Shown here in pieces: positions 1 to 10,395 of a stretch of DNA of 64,000 nt (its first letter is position 1; the number at the start of each line of letters is the position of its first letter). The position numbers and the translations under genes were made by a program. The DNA is from Rugosimonospora africana (GTDB taxonomy: Bacteria > Actinomycetota > Actinomycetes > Mycobacteriales > Micromonosporaceae). Under the pieces are notes generated by a model. That model worked only from the letters and a program-made list of their open reading frames with translations, made no database searches and was not told where the DNA came from. The stretch lies in the NCBI RefSeq assembly GCF_016862975.1, contig NZ_BONZ01000077.1, positions 48,175 through 112,174 on the forward strand. The letters are read 5' to 3'.

Positions 1-47
1 CCTCGCCGACACACTCTGCGAGGCACTTCCGTGGACTATATCGTCCA

Positions 48-341
48 TTATAGGTGCGGCACAAAGGCACCCCGCCTGACGAGGATGTACCGCCGCGTCC
101 CCTCTGGACACGATGGCCCAGTCGGCTGACGCCGGTTTGTGGGCGCTCGCGGCGCCCCCGTACTGGCGGGACGTGCTGGATCAGCGGCATGAGTTGGGTG
201 ACGTCGTTGCGTGCCGCCGGTCAGCGACGCCTGCAACAGGATGCCGTACGCCTCGGTGATCAGGTGCTGTTTCGAGCCCGGTCGACCGGAATCGGTCTGG
301 ATCTGGGTCGCCTTCATGGCCCGCACCTGATCAACGACCAC
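48..341 (-). pseudogene. IS5-family transposase remnant (frameshifted)
   Basis: The minus strand encodes a stretch reading GRPGSKQHLITEAYG followed by LLQASLTGG. This matches the central block of IS5-type DDE transposases (RPGSKHHLI..GIPL..LTGGNRNDVTQL). Directly after LTGG the frame breaks: the expected NRNDVTQLMPLI appears only in another frame. No complete transposase domain, catalytic triad or terminal inverted repeat is visible. It is a decayed fragment, and its downstream part may continue to the window edge. The family call is from recalled motifs. Confidence 0.55.
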
Positions 342-457
342 CGCGATCAGTCACTTCCAAGATCCATTCTATGAGGCGTTCTTAGAGGTTGCGCAGCCAG
401 GCGGCGTTCGGGCCTCGGCAATGAGCAGGGGCACAGGTCTCGGTGACCATGGAGCTG

Positions 458-559
458 CGACGCTCTGTGATCACTGGGGAGTCCTGTGCCGTCCTGCCAT
501 CACGGCTGACCGACCCGCTGTGGGGACCAATTCTCGGCGATGTTGATGCCGCATTATGA
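458..559 (+). pseudogene. possible N-terminal fragment of an IS5-type transposase
   Basis: A short plus-strand frame reads AVLPSRLTDPLWGPI before hitting TGA at 557-559. This resembles the N-terminus of actinobacterial IS5-type transposases (VPSRLTDPLW.QF..LLP). Nothing transposase-like follows, because the hypothetical gene starting at 556 takes over in another frame. With the opposite-strand fragment to its left it suggests an old IS scar. The region 342-457 holds nothing else I can recognise. Confidence 0.3.
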
Positions 560-1206
560 ATACCGTGAACATGGTCAAGAGAATCCTTGGTGCTGCAGGA
601 GTCGTTCGGCGCGAGCTGATTGGCAACACGGCGCTCGACGACTCCGAGGCGCACCATTTCGAGGACCTTCTGCATGCTCTCGACTCAGCAGGTCTGTGGA
701 ATGGCGTCGCCGACGATGAGAGGACCGCCATCGTCGAGACGCTCATGACATCTGACGAGCCGGAAGCAACGTGGACGGCCGGTGGATTTTGGCGCGCTGA
801 CGGAGAAGACCTCAGCAAGGGCGACGTCGAAGCGTGGTTGACCGGCATGACGAAAGCACTCGCCGACTGCGGCGTCGACCTTCGTGTCTCGACAGTTTTC
901 AGTCCCGGTGATCCGGCCTCGACGGGCTATGCGGTGGCGATCAACGGCGTGATGCTGAACTTGTACGACTTCGCCCCGGATAATCTTCGCGTTCCGGCGT
1001 CTTATGATCCGTGGACGGACTGCTCGATCATTCCTGCCGCCGAGGTCAACCGCTTGTTGGTTAATGCCGAGAGCGACCGTCGGCTCGCCTTGGTCTGGCC
1101 GGGAAGCCAGGACGGGTTTTCCGTGCTCGGCCATATGGAGGTGCTTCAAAGAGCGGCTGCTTCTGCCGCAGCCGACGCAGGCTCGTGGGGCCTGGTCGTC
1201 CCGTAA
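556..1206 (+). CDS. hypothetical protein
   Basis: An open frame of 216 residues, ATG start, not recognised. The product is soluble and mildly acidic, with no signal peptide or membrane segment. It has an N-terminal helical part with HFEDLLHALDSAGLW and DDERTAIVETLMTSD, then a mixed alpha/beta C-terminal part (GYAVAINGVMLNLYDF, PAAEVNRLLVNAESDRRLALVWPGSQD). Size and composition would fit an immunity-type protein, but no diagnostic motif supports that. It sits beside IS remnants and has lower GC than later genes, so it may be acquired. A second ATG at 574 is an alternative start. Confidence 0.55.
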   Translation: MNTVNMVKRILGAAGVVRRELIGNTALDDSEAHHFEDLLHALDSAGLWNGVADDERTAIVETLMTSDEPEATWTAGGFWRADGEDLSKGDVEAWLTGMTKALADCGVDLRVSTVFSPGDPASTGYAVAINGVMLNLYDFAPDNLRVPASYDPWTDCSIIPAAEVNRLLVNAESDRRLALVWPGSQDGFSVLGHMEVLQRAAASAAADAGSWGLVVP

Positions 1207-1209
1207 AGT

Positions 1210-1824
1210 CTAGGCAGACGGCGCTGGGCGCAGACCGTCGAAGATGACCGCGACCGCGCGGGCCTGAAGGTCGGCGTCCCGGCTCGCGTACTCCGCCGCC
1301 CGTGACGCGCCGACGATCAACACGATCAGTTCGTCGGTGCGCACGTCCTCGCGTACCGCACCCGCCCGCTGCGCCTGGGTCAGCAAGGTGTCGAGCGCGC
1401 TCCACAACTCCTGGCCGACCTCGCCGATGGAGTTCTCGACGTTGACGCCGGCGGAGGTCAGCGCTTCGGTGAAGGCGTTCTTCGACGCGCTCTGGTTGAC
1501 GATGCGGGCGAGGAAGTCGAACAGGGCCGGGCCGGCCCGCTCGGCGCCGGCCAGGCTGCGGGCTTCTTCGGCGAGCCTGCCGAAGCGCTCCACCAGTACG
1601 GCTTCCAGCAAGGCTTCCTTGGTCGGGAAGTGACGGAAGACCGTACCGACACCCACCCCGGCGTGCCGGGCCACCTCCTCGGTCGACGCCCCGGTTCCCT
1701 TGCTGGCGAAGACTTCGTCGGCTGCTTCGAGTACCCGGATGCGGTTGCGCCGGGCGTCGGCACGCAGGGGTTTGGCCGCGTTGACATCCGGAGTCGCCAG
1801 TCCGTATCGTCTAATCGGAGTCAC
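1210..1824 (-). CDS. TetR-family transcriptional regulator
   Basis: TetR repressor of about 204 residues. The N-terminal helix-turn-helix is clear: RIRVLEAADEVFASKG, then TEEVARHAGVGVGTVFRHFP and TKEALLEAV. The C-terminal ligand-binding domain is helical, with no obvious ligand clue. I chose GTG at 1824 because residues after it (TPDVNAAKPLRADARRN) look like the usual start of this subfamily; GTG at 1854 would add 10 residues. The gene is divergent from a small membrane-protein gene, and a perfect inverted repeat lies over the shared start region, so autoregulation together with repression of that neighbour is likely. Confidence 0.85.
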   Translation of the reverse strand: MTPIRRYGLATPDVNAAKPLRADARRNRIRVLEAADEVFASKGTGASTEEVARHAGVGVGTVFRHFPTKEALLEAVLVERFGRLAEEARSLAGAERAGPALFDFLARIVNQSASKNAFTEALTSAGVNVENSIGEVGQELWSALDTLLTQAQRAGAVREDVRTDELIVLIVGASRAAEYASRDADLQARAVAVIFDGLRPAPSA

Positions 1825-1835
1825 GAGTCCGATTA
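1812..1835. promoter_or_regulatory. probable TetR operator (8-bp perfect inverted repeat)
   Basis: TAATCGGA (1812-1819) and its exact reverse complement TCCGATTA (1828-1835) flank an 8-bp spacer. The site lies between the divergent TetR and membrane-protein genes and overlaps the proposed GTG start of the repressor. Position and symmetry fit a TetR-dimer operator; binding is inferred. Confidence 0.6.
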
Positions 1836-1857
1836 TACGTTTCCCCGGAGGCACCCC

Positions 1858-2181
1858 ATGCTGGTCACCATTGTCTTGGCCCTGATCGCCGGTTTCTTCG
1901 CCGGCAACGGCCTGCCGTACTACGTCCAGGGCAGCACCGGCGACGGGCGGAACCCCTCCCCGTTCCGCGACTCACCGGTGGCCAGCGTGCTCAGCGGCTG
2001 GGGCGCGCTCGTCATCGCCGCCGTGGCGTGGCACTTCGCCCACGTGGGCGACCACCGGCTCGCGGGCTACACCGCGGCGGCGCTGGGCGTCCTGGCCGTC
2101 GGCCTCATCCACACGAGGACGTGGCGCAGCCCGAACCCGTGGGGCAAGCGGACCATGCCCCAGACACGGCAAGCCCAGTAA
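1858..2181 (+). CDS. small integral membrane protein
   Basis: 107 residues from the ATG at 1858, preceded by CCGGAGG at ideal spacing. Three hydrophobic segments are visible: LVTIVLALIAGFFAGNGLPYY, then VLSGWGALVIAAVAWHFA, then GYTAAALGVLAVGLIH, followed by a charged tail. It resembles small DUF-type membrane proteins commonly found beside TetR regulators in actinomycetes; substrate and role are unknown. It is expressed divergently from the TetR gene, whose operator sits in its promoter region. Confidence 0.75.
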   Translation: MLVTIVLALIAGFFAGNGLPYYVQGSTGDGRNPSPFRDSPVASVLSGWGALVIAAVAWHFAHVGDHRLAGYTAAALGVLAVGLIHTRTWRSPNPWGKRTMPQTRQAQ

Positions 2182-2184
2182 CGC

Positions 2185-2940
2185 TCAACCCGCCGCACCC
2201 CATTGCAGCGACAGCCCGGTGGCCGCCCGCTCGGTACGGACCTCCATCATGCTGCCCAGGATCGTCGCCCGGTCGACCACCACCGCGGTGCCGTCCAGCG
2301 CGTAGGTGATCCGGTCGCTGAGGAACACCGGTACGCCCGCGTCCTCCCCCAGGTGCTGCGCGACGTTCGCGTCCAGTACCCCCGGGCGGATCGTCTCCGA
2401 CGCCCGGGCCACCGCCACCCCGACATCGGCCAGCGCCTCGTAGAGCGACACGCTTGTGAAGTCCCGGTCGCGAAGCTGCGCCGCGTACGGCTGGCGGACC
2501 CACGAGACCTGGTGGATCGCCGGGCGCCCGGCGAACGTGCGTACCCGTTCCAGCCGCAGCGCGGCCTCTCCGGACCGGGTACGCAGGGCGGCGGTGACCC
2601 AGGCCGGTGCCTGCCGCAGCGACCGGCCGAGCATCGCCGTGCGTACCTCGTGGCCCTGTTTCTTCAGGTCGTCGGCGAGGCTGGACAGCGAGCCGAGCTG
2701 GTAGGCCAGGTGCGGCGGGGCCACGAACGTGCCGCGGCCGGCCTGCTGCACGATCAGCCCCTCGTCGGACAGTTGCCGCAGCGCCTGGCGCAGCGTCATG
2801 AGGGTGACCCCGTACGAGGCGGCCAGCTCGCGCTGAGCCGGCAGCGCCTCGCCGGGTTCGTAGTGTCCCGCCCGGATCTTCTCGGCAAGGTCGGCGGCGA
2901 TGACGCGGTACCTCGCCTCGTGTCCGGCCTCGCGGGTCAT
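2185..2940 (-). CDS. GntR-family (HutC-type) transcriptional regulator
   Basis: 251 residues. The N-terminal winged helix is canonical: RYRVIAADLAEKIRAGHYEPG, LPAQRELAASYGVTLMTLRQAL, LSDEGLIVQQAGRGTFV. From about residue 95 follows a UTRA effector-binding domain typical of HutC-type regulators. It is the last gene of a trpB-trpA-gntR operon: its ATG overlaps the trpA stop by 4 bp. The perfect inverted repeat ahead of trpB is the obvious candidate operator, giving an autoregulated operon. The effector is not predictable from sequence. Confidence 0.9.
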   Translation of the reverse strand: MTREAGHEARYRVIAADLAEKIRAGHYEPGEALPAQRELAASYGVTLMTLRQALRQLSDEGLIVQQAGRGTFVAPPHLAYQLGSLSSLADDLKKQGHEVRTAMLGRSLRQAPAWVTAALRTRSGEAALRLERVRTFAGRPAIHQVSWVRQPYAAQLRDRDFTSVSLYEALADVGVAVARASETIRPGVLDANVAQHLGEDAGVPVFLSDRITYALDGTAVVVDRATILGSMMEVRTERAATGLSLQWGAAG

Positions 2941-3728
2941 GATGCGGGTTCACGCTCCTGGTCCAGTGCCTGCCGCATCGCCGCCAGGTAGGCGCCGACA
3001 TCGGCCGGGCTTGCGCCGTCGAGGATCCGTCGCATGATCGCGGCGCCGACGACGACCCCGTCCGCCGTCCGGATGGCCTGCGCCGCCTGGTCGGGTGTGG
3101 AGATGCCAAACCCTAGCAGCACCGGCCGATCGGTGCTTTCGCACAGTTGCCCGGCAAGCGTCGTGGCCGAAGCGGACAGCGCCGCCCGCTCCCCCGTCGT
3201 GCCCATCAGCGACACGGCGTACACGAATCCCCGGCTGCGTCGGGCGATCGCGGCCAACCGCGGCGGTGGGGTCGCGGGCGAGGCGAGCAGCGCCAGGTCG
3301 ACCCCGGCGTCCGCGGCCGCCTGCTCGACCTCGTCGGCCTCCTCCAGCGGCAGGTCCGCGACGATCAGACCGTCGACGCCCGCGGTGCGCAGCGCGCCGC
3401 AGAACGCTTCCGGCCCGTCGTGCAGGACCAGATTCTGGTACGTGCTGGCCACCAGCGGCACGCCCAGCTCCAGGCCGGAAAGGCCGGCGAGGATTGCCCG
3501 CACGCTCGCGCCCCGCGACAGCGCCACGTGGGACGCCTCCTGGATGGTGGCGCCGTCCAGGGTCGGGTCGGAGAACGGCAGGCCGATCTCGATGGCGTCG
3601 GCCCCCGCGTCGACGAACGCGCGCAGGTAGTCGACCCAGTCGCCGGTGATGGCTCCGGTCAGGTACGGCATCAGCAGCGCGCGCCCGGCCTCGCGGCGCT
3701 GCCGCAGGTGAATCTCCAGCAGTCCCAT
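2937..3728 (-). CDS. trpA: tryptophan synthase alpha subunit
   Basis: 263 residues, cytoplasmic. It cleaves indole-3-glycerol phosphate to indole and glyceraldehyde-3-phosphate and channels indole to TrpB. The TIM-barrel motifs are intact: ADAIEIGLPFSDPTLDG (catalytic Glu and Asp region), VDGLIVADLPLEEAD, and VYAVSLMGTTGER. The glycine-rich phosphate loop FGISTPDQA and DGVVVGAAIMR are also present. The ATG at 3728 overlaps the trpB stop by one base (TGATG), so the two subunits are translationally coupled. The frame stays open far upstream, but that extension lies inside trpB and has no family similarity. Confidence 0.95.
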   Translation of the reverse strand: MGLLEIHLRQRREAGRALLMPYLTGAITGDWVDYLRAFVDAGADAIEIGLPFSDPTLDGATIQEASHVALSRGASVRAILAGLSGLELGVPLVASTYQNLVLHDGPEAFCGALRTAGVDGLIVADLPLEEADEVEQAAADAGVDLALLASPATPPPRLAAIARRSRGFVYAVSLMGTTGERAALSASATTLAGQLCESTDRPVLLGFGISTPDQAAQAIRTADGVVVGAAIMRRILDGASPADVGAYLAAMRQALDQEREPAS

Positions 3729-4960
3729 CACACCAGCTCCATGAGCGTGGCGGTGTCCTTGTCGCCGCGTCCGGACAGGGTCAGCAGCACGGTGGCGCCG
3801 GGCGGCAGTTCGCCGCTTTCCGCCGCGCGGATCACCCAGGCGACCGCGTGCGCGGACTCCAGGGCGGGCAGGATTCCCTCGGTACGGGCCAGCCGCAGCG
3901 CGGCGTCGACCACCTCGGCGTCGGTGACGGTGACGTAGCGGGCCCGCCCGAGGTCGCGCAGGTACGCGTGTTCCGGGCCGACGCCGGGGTAGTCCAGGCC
4001 GGCGGCGATGGACTCGGCTTCGGTGATCTGGCCGTCGTCGTCCTGCAGGAAACGCGAGCGGAATCCGTGCAGCACACCGGTGCGGCCCTCGGTTGCGCCG
4101 GCGCCGCCGGCGGCTTCCACGCCGACGAACTGGGCGGCGGTGTCGGCGAATCCGGCGAACGTGCCGGCCGCGTTGGAGCCACCGCCGACGCACGCGACGA
4201 CGTAGTCGGGTACGCCGGTGCGCAGTTCGGTGGCGCACTGCCCGCGGGCTTCCTCGCCGATGACCCGCTGGAACTCCCGGACCATCCACGGGTACGGGTG
4301 GGGTCCGACCACGGAGCCCATGCAGTAGTACGCGTCGTCGACGCAGGTGACCCAGTGCCGCATCGCCTCACTGGTGGCGTCTTTGAGGGTACGGCTGCCG
4401 GTGCCCACCGGTACCACCTCGGCACCCAGTACCCGCATCCGGAACACGTTGAGCGCCTGGCGTTCCACGTCGCGTTCGCCCATGAAGACGGTGGCCGACA
4501 GGCCGAGCAGCGCCGCGGCGGTGGCGGTGGCCACCCCGTGCTGGCCGGCGCCGGTCTCGGCGAGCAGCCGGGTGCGTCCCATCCGGGTTGCCAGCAGCGC
4601 TTGGCCGAGGACGTTGTTGATCTTGTGGGAGCCGGTGTGGGCCAGGTCTTCGCGCTTGAGCAGCAGGGTGATGCCCAGTTCGGCGGACAGCCGCCAGGCC
4701 GGCGTCAGCGCCGTGGGGCGCCCGGCGTGCACCGCGAGCAGGGTGGCCAGGCTGCCCCGGAATCCGGGGTCGGACCAGGCGTCCCGGAACGCGTCCTCGA
4801 CCTCCTGGCAGGCGGCCACCAGGGACTCGGGCACGTACCGGCCGCCGTGGTCGCCGAACTTGCCGCGCGGACCGGGGTCGCTCATCGTCCCCGCCGGCCG
4901 CACGATCGGCAGGTCGCGCGGTCGAGGTAGGTCGCGCGGTCGCAGCCTCAGGTCGGTCAT
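3728..4960 (-). CDS. trpB: tryptophan synthase beta subunit
   Basis: About 410 residues. PLP enzyme condensing indole with serine to tryptophan. Key features: GKFGDHGGRYVPESL near the start, the PLP-lysine motif HTGSHKINN, ETGAGQHGVATA, the phosphate-binding loop VGGGSNAAG, and LESAHAVAW. ATG 4960 is preferred because GAGGTGAG sits at good distance; a GTG three codons upstream is possible. The first 20 residues contain a duplicated RPRDLP unit encoded by a direct repeat. trpB and trpA stand alone with a GntR gene, without trpE, trpC or trpD, so this may be a second, specially regulated copy. Confidence 0.94.
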   Translation of the reverse strand: MTDLRLRPRDLPRPRDLPIVRPAGTMSDPGPRGKFGDHGGRYVPESLVAACQEVEDAFRDAWSDPGFRGSLATLLAVHAGRPTALTPAWRLSAELGITLLLKREDLAHTGSHKINNVLGQALLATRMGRTRLLAETGAGQHGVATATAAALLGLSATVFMGERDVERQALNVFRMRVLGAEVVPVGTGSRTLKDATSEAMRHWVTCVDDAYYCMGSVVGPHPYPWMVREFQRVIGEEARGQCATELRTGVPDYVVACVGGGSNAAGTFAGFADTAAQFVGVEAAGGAGATEGRTGVLHGFRSRFLQDDDGQITEAESIAAGLDYPGVGPEHAYLRDLGRARYVTVTDAEVVDAALRLARTEGILPALESAHAVAWVIRAAESGELPPGATVLLTLSGRGDKDTATLMELV

Positions 4961-4972
4961 CCAGCTCACCTC

Positions 4973-5008
4973 ACTGTTCTAGAAGCAGATCAGCAGTTCT
5001 AGAACAGT
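4973..5008. promoter_or_regulatory. probable GntR operator upstream of trpB
   Basis: ACTGTTCTAGAA (4973-4984) is repeated as its exact reverse complement at 4997-5008 across a 12-bp spacer. Each arm also contains the self-palindromic TTCTAGAA. The left arm touches the trpB ribosome-binding site, and the site lies between trpB and the divergent VOC gene. The spacing fits two repressor dimers on one face of the helix. The likely binder is the HutC-type regulator encoded at the end of the trpBA operon. Confidence 0.7.
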
Positions 5009-5074
5009 CTGCCACGACTGTCGAGGCCTGCGCCACCCCGATCCGGCTGCTAGCGTGCGAGGCGGGAGGCAGAC

Positions 5075-5464
5075 ATGGCACGGCTGACACTGACCGGCAT
5101 CAACCTCGACGCCCCGGACCCGCATGCGCTCGCGGCCTTCTACGCCGCGCTGCTCGACTGGGAGATCGCCCGCGCGGAAGAAGACGACGTGTACCTGCGG
5201 GCCCCGGACGGCGGCCGTGGCCTGTCGTTCCAGCGGGAGACCGCGTACCGGCAGCCGACCTGGCCGGCCGGGTCCGGCGACCAGCAGATGATGATGCACC
5301 TCGAAGTGGCCGTCGACGATCTGCCGGCAGCCGTCGCGCACGCGGTGTCGCTGGGCGCCACGGTCGCCGACTTCCAGCCCCAGGACGACGTGCGGGTGTG
5401 CCTCGACCCGGCCGGGCACCCGTTCTGCCTGTACCTGTCCGAGCCGGCCGGCGAACCCGGCTGA
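5075..5464 (+). CDS. VOC-family (glyoxalase-like) protein
   Basis: 129 residues with the two beta-alpha-beta-beta-beta modules of the vicinal oxygen chelate fold: LTGINLDAPDPHALAAFYAALL and MMMHLEVAVDDLPAAVAHAVSLGA. It ends in CLDPAGHPFCLYL, the usual last strand with its metal-ligand position. The His (MMMHLEV) and C-terminal strand suggest a metal-binding or small-ligand-binding protein; substrate unknown. The start has GGGAGG upstream. It diverges from trpB across the inverted-repeat operator, so it may belong to the same regulon. Confidence 0.85.
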   Translation: MARLTLTGINLDAPDPHALAAFYAALLDWEIARAEEDDVYLRAPDGGRGLSFQRETAYRQPTWPAGSGDQQMMMHLEVAVDDLPAAVAHAVSLGATVADFQPQDDVRVCLDPAGHPFCLYLSEPAGEPG

Positions 5465-5536
5465 ACGCGCCCACCCCGCGACAGACGTCGCCGGCCGCCG
5501 CGGGGCTGGTGCCCCGGGCGGCCGGCGGACTCGCGC

Positions 5537-8012
<2,476 letters not shown>

Positions 8013-8082
8013 TCCCAGCGCGGTCGCCCGCTCCTCTGATCGATCGATTGCCTCCTCGGCAATCCGTTGACAGGCTCAGGAG

Positions 8083-8841
8083 GTGCGGACCGCCAGGCTG
8101 ATACGCAACCTCGCCGTGGGATATCTGCCCATCCTCCCGGCGCTCGCCGTCTATTTTCGCTGGGGCCTGCCGCCGATCGTCGCGACACTGCTCCCGGCGC
8201 TCTTCGTCGCCGCCATCGCACACGTGTCGCTGCAGGCGGTGCGGGACGCCGAGATGTACCGGCTGGGCTTTCGACAGGTGGTCCGCAGCAGGCGCACCGG
8301 TTCCTACCGGTGGAGCGACGACGGGATCCGGCCCATCGAGCACTCGACCCGGGAGGGGCTGATGACCCTCGCCCTTCCCACCCAGATGTGGCAGGGCCTG
8401 CCGGGGCGCGTCGAGGTGGGCATCGCCGCGTACCAGCCTCTTCAGGAGGACCTCGCGGACCTGGCCGGCCGCGCGGCGGACGCCGGGCCAGCGGGCTCGG
8501 GCGCGGACGATCTGATGCGGGTCACCCTGATCGGGGACGGCTTCGCGATCAGTCCACGCGACGCGTGGGAGCAGTCCTTGTCCCCCGACGCGTGCTGGCA
8601 GTTCGACGTCACGCCGCTCTCGCCGGTCGCGCGGGTGCTCACGCTCGTCACTGAGTGCGTGGTCGCCGTGCCCGGCGGAGGCAGGCGGCGTATCCCGCTG
8701 CCCAACGTGCGGCAGAGAATCGCCGCGAGAGCCGATTACGCGTTCTGGATCCGCTGGATGCTCCGGGAACACGGCAGGCGGATCGCTGTCGTATCGGTGG
8801 CCGCCGTCGCTGTGGCGGTCGCGTGGACGGTTCGGGGATAA
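8083..8841 (+). CDS. hypothetical membrane-associated protein
   Basis: About 252 residues, not recognised. Two close hydrophobic stretches near the N-terminus (VGYLPILPALAVYFRWGLPPIVATLLPALFVAAIAH, in pieces) probably form a hairpin. A soluble region of about 170 residues follows, and a C-terminal TM segment RIAVVSVAAVAVAVAWTV ends it. The GTG start lies immediately after AGGAG, an unusually short spacing, so the true start may be slightly downstream. It sits between the kinase and the response regulator genes of the Dos-like module. Confidence 0.6.
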   Translation: MRTARLIRNLAVGYLPILPALAVYFRWGLPPIVATLLPALFVAAIAHVSLQAVRDAEMYRLGFRQVVRSRRTGSYRWSDDGIRPIEHSTREGLMTLALPTQMWQGLPGRVEVGIAAYQPLQEDLADLAGRAADAGPAGSGADDLMRVTLIGDGFAISPRDAWEQSLSPDACWQFDVTPLSPVARVLTLVTECVVAVPGGGRRRIPLPNVRQRIAARADYAFWIRWMLREHGRRIAVVSVAAVAVAVAWTVRG

Positions 8842-8864
8842 CCGCGACGTCCCCGGCTTTCCGG

Positions 8865-9512
8865 CTACCTGGCGCGGCGCTCGGCGCCCAGCAGCTTGGT
8901 GGCCAGTACGGCGGCCTGGGTACGGCGCTCCAGCCCCAGTTTGGACAGCACACTGGAGACGTAGTTCTTCACCGTCTTGTCGGCCAGGAACATCCGCTCG
9001 GCGATCTCGTGGTTGGTCAGCCCTTCGGCGATGTACTCCAGGATCCGCCGCTCCTGGGCCGTCAGCGACGTGAGTTCGTTGGGCTCCTCGATGCCGTTGC
9101 GGATCCGCTCCAGTACCCGTGAGGTGACCGCCGGATCCAGCAGCGACTGCCCGGCGGCCACCCGGCGCACCCCGTCGACCAGATCGGTACCCCGGATCTG
9201 CTTCAGCACGTACCCGGACGCACCGGCCATGATCGCGGCGAACAGGGCCTCGTCGTCCTCGTACGAGGTCAGGATCAGCCCCCTGATCGACGAGTCCACG
9301 GCCCGCACGTCGCGGCAGACATCGATCCCGTTCCCGTCGGGCAGCCGGGCGTCGAGCACCGCGACGTCCGGGCGCAGTGCCGGGATGCGCTGGGTGGCCT
9401 GCACCGCCGAACCGGACTCGCCGACCACCTCGATGTCGCCCTCGGCCTGCAACAGGTCGGCCAGGCCCCGGCGCACCACCTCGTGGTCGTCCAGCAGGAA
9501 AACACGGATCAT
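8865..9512 (-). CDS. DosR/DevR-like NarL-family response regulator
   Basis: 215 residues. The receiver domain has the acidic pair D8-D9, phosphoacceptor D54 in VAVLDARLPDGNG, and the conserved lysine in SGYVLKQIRG. The LuxR-type HTH is at the C-terminus: LTAQERRILEYIAEGLTNHEIAERM and DKTVKNYVSSVLSKLGLERR. The linker and HTH closely follow mycobacterial DevR. It probably pairs with the GAF kinase upstream and controls the PPOx and Acg-like genes divergent from it, through 14-mer boxes in 9513-9711 and 10177-10395. The ATG at 9512 has AAAGAGG unusually close; a nearby upstream GTG is an alternative. Confidence 0.9.
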   Translation of the reverse strand: MIRVFLLDDHEVVRRGLADLLQAEGDIEVVGESGSAVQATQRIPALRPDVAVLDARLPDGNGIDVCRDVRAVDSSIRGLILTSYEDDEALFAAIMAGASGYVLKQIRGTDLVDGVRRVAAGQSLLDPAVTSRVLERIRNGIEEPNELTSLTAQERRILEYIAEGLTNHEIAERMFLADKTVKNYVSSVLSKLGLERRTQAAVLATKLLGAERRAR

Positions 9513-9546
9513 GCCTCTTTCTACCGCGCCCTGCCCTTCGTCGGCA

Positions 9547-9560
9547 GGGCCGAACGGCCC
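9547..9560. promoter_or_regulatory. DosR-box-like palindrome
   Basis: GGGCC-N4-GGCCC, a 14-mer within a longer perfect repeat (CAGGGCC at 9545-9551, GAAC, GGCCCTG at 9556-9562). Spacing equals that of the mycobacterial DosR core GGGAC-N4-GTCCC. It lies between the divergent DosR-like regulator and PPOx genes, where autoregulation would be expected. Assignment is by resemblance. Confidence 0.5.
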
Positions 9561-9711
9561 TGGCCGGCCGGGACCTCTCTGCCAGCAGGCCGGGGCGGTG
9601 GTCTCGTCCGGTGCTCCGGGTAGGCCGTGCGCCGACACCGGTGCGTCCGGGCACCAAACGCACCTAGGCTCTTCCTGACGTCTCACGACCGACCTTTGCG
9701 AGGACTGTCTG

Positions 9712-10176
9712 ATGCCGCAACAGCACGAGGACATCGCACGCAGGATCATCGACGAGAGCCTGTATATGGTCCTGGCGACCGCGGATGCGACCGGGCAGCC
9801 ATGGTCCTCCCCGGTGTACTTCGCACACGCCGGCTTCACACGGTTCTACTGGGTCTCCTCGCCCGAGGTGACGCACTCGCGCAACATCGCGACGCGCTCC
9901 GACGTCGGGATCTCCATCTTTGACTCGAGCGCACGCATCAGCACCGGTCAGGGCGTCTACCTACGGGCACGGGCGGTCGAGGTCACCGGCGAGGAGATCA
10001 CCGAGGGCATCGACGTCTTTTCCCGGCGGTCGCTGAGCCACGGCGGTGTCGCCTGGGTACCGGCCGACGTCCAGGGCGACACCGGGCTGCGCTTCTACCG
10101 GGTGCAGGTCGACGAGCATTCGATCCTGGCCAAGGACGGCCGTCCTGATCACCGGATACCGGTCCAGTTCAGCTGA
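9712..10176 (+). CDS. pyridoxamine 5'-phosphate oxidase-fold flavin protein
   Basis: 154 residues with the split-barrel FMN-binding fold: LYMVLATADATGQPWSSPVYFAH, then FYWVSSPEVTHSRNIATRSDVGISIFD, then GVYLRARAVEVTG. This pattern is typical of PPOx-like F420- or FMN-dependent small oxidoreductases. GAGGA precedes the ATG by about 8 bases. Its position divergent from the DosR-like regulator and ahead of two Acg-like genes suggests it belongs to a hypoxia or redox-stress regulon. Cofactor and substrate cannot be assigned. Confidence 0.85.
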   Translation: MPQQHEDIARRIIDESLYMVLATADATGQPWSSPVYFAHAGFTRFYWVSSPEVTHSRNIATRSDVGISIFDSSARISTGQGVYLRARAVEVTGEEITEGIDVFSRRSLSHGGVAWVPADVQGDTGLRFYRVQVDEHSILAKDGRPDHRIPVQFS

Positions 10177-10314
10177 CACGGCACACCGTCCGGGCTCGCG
10201 TTCGGCACGCCGGCACCGCAACCCGACCGCCGCGATCCCGTACTCCCCATCGCCCTGGCGCATGCCTGGGCGGATGGCGGCCGCCCGGGTCCGACGACCC
10301 GGTCCCGGACGATC

Positions 10315-10328
10315 GGGACCTCTGGCCC
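10315..10328. promoter_or_regulatory. DosR-box-like site upstream of the Acg-like genes
   Basis: GGGACCTCTGGCCC matches the architecture GGGAC-N4-GNCCC of the DosR core and lies 68 bp ahead of the first nitroreductase GTG. The left half also pairs with GGTCCC at 10301-10306 across 8 bp. The rest of 10177-10395 shows no gene. Confidence 0.45.
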
Positions 10329-10395
10329 TGCCGGCGGCGGCCCGGCGGGCGCAGCGTGGAGGCGACCAGGACACCGGTTCGTAGGGAGACCCGCC

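Noticed and set aside
2937..4289. 450-residue version of TrpA
   Set aside because: The upstream part is Arg-rich shadow inside trpB; ATG 3728 gives the standard TrpA length and overlaps the trpB stop.
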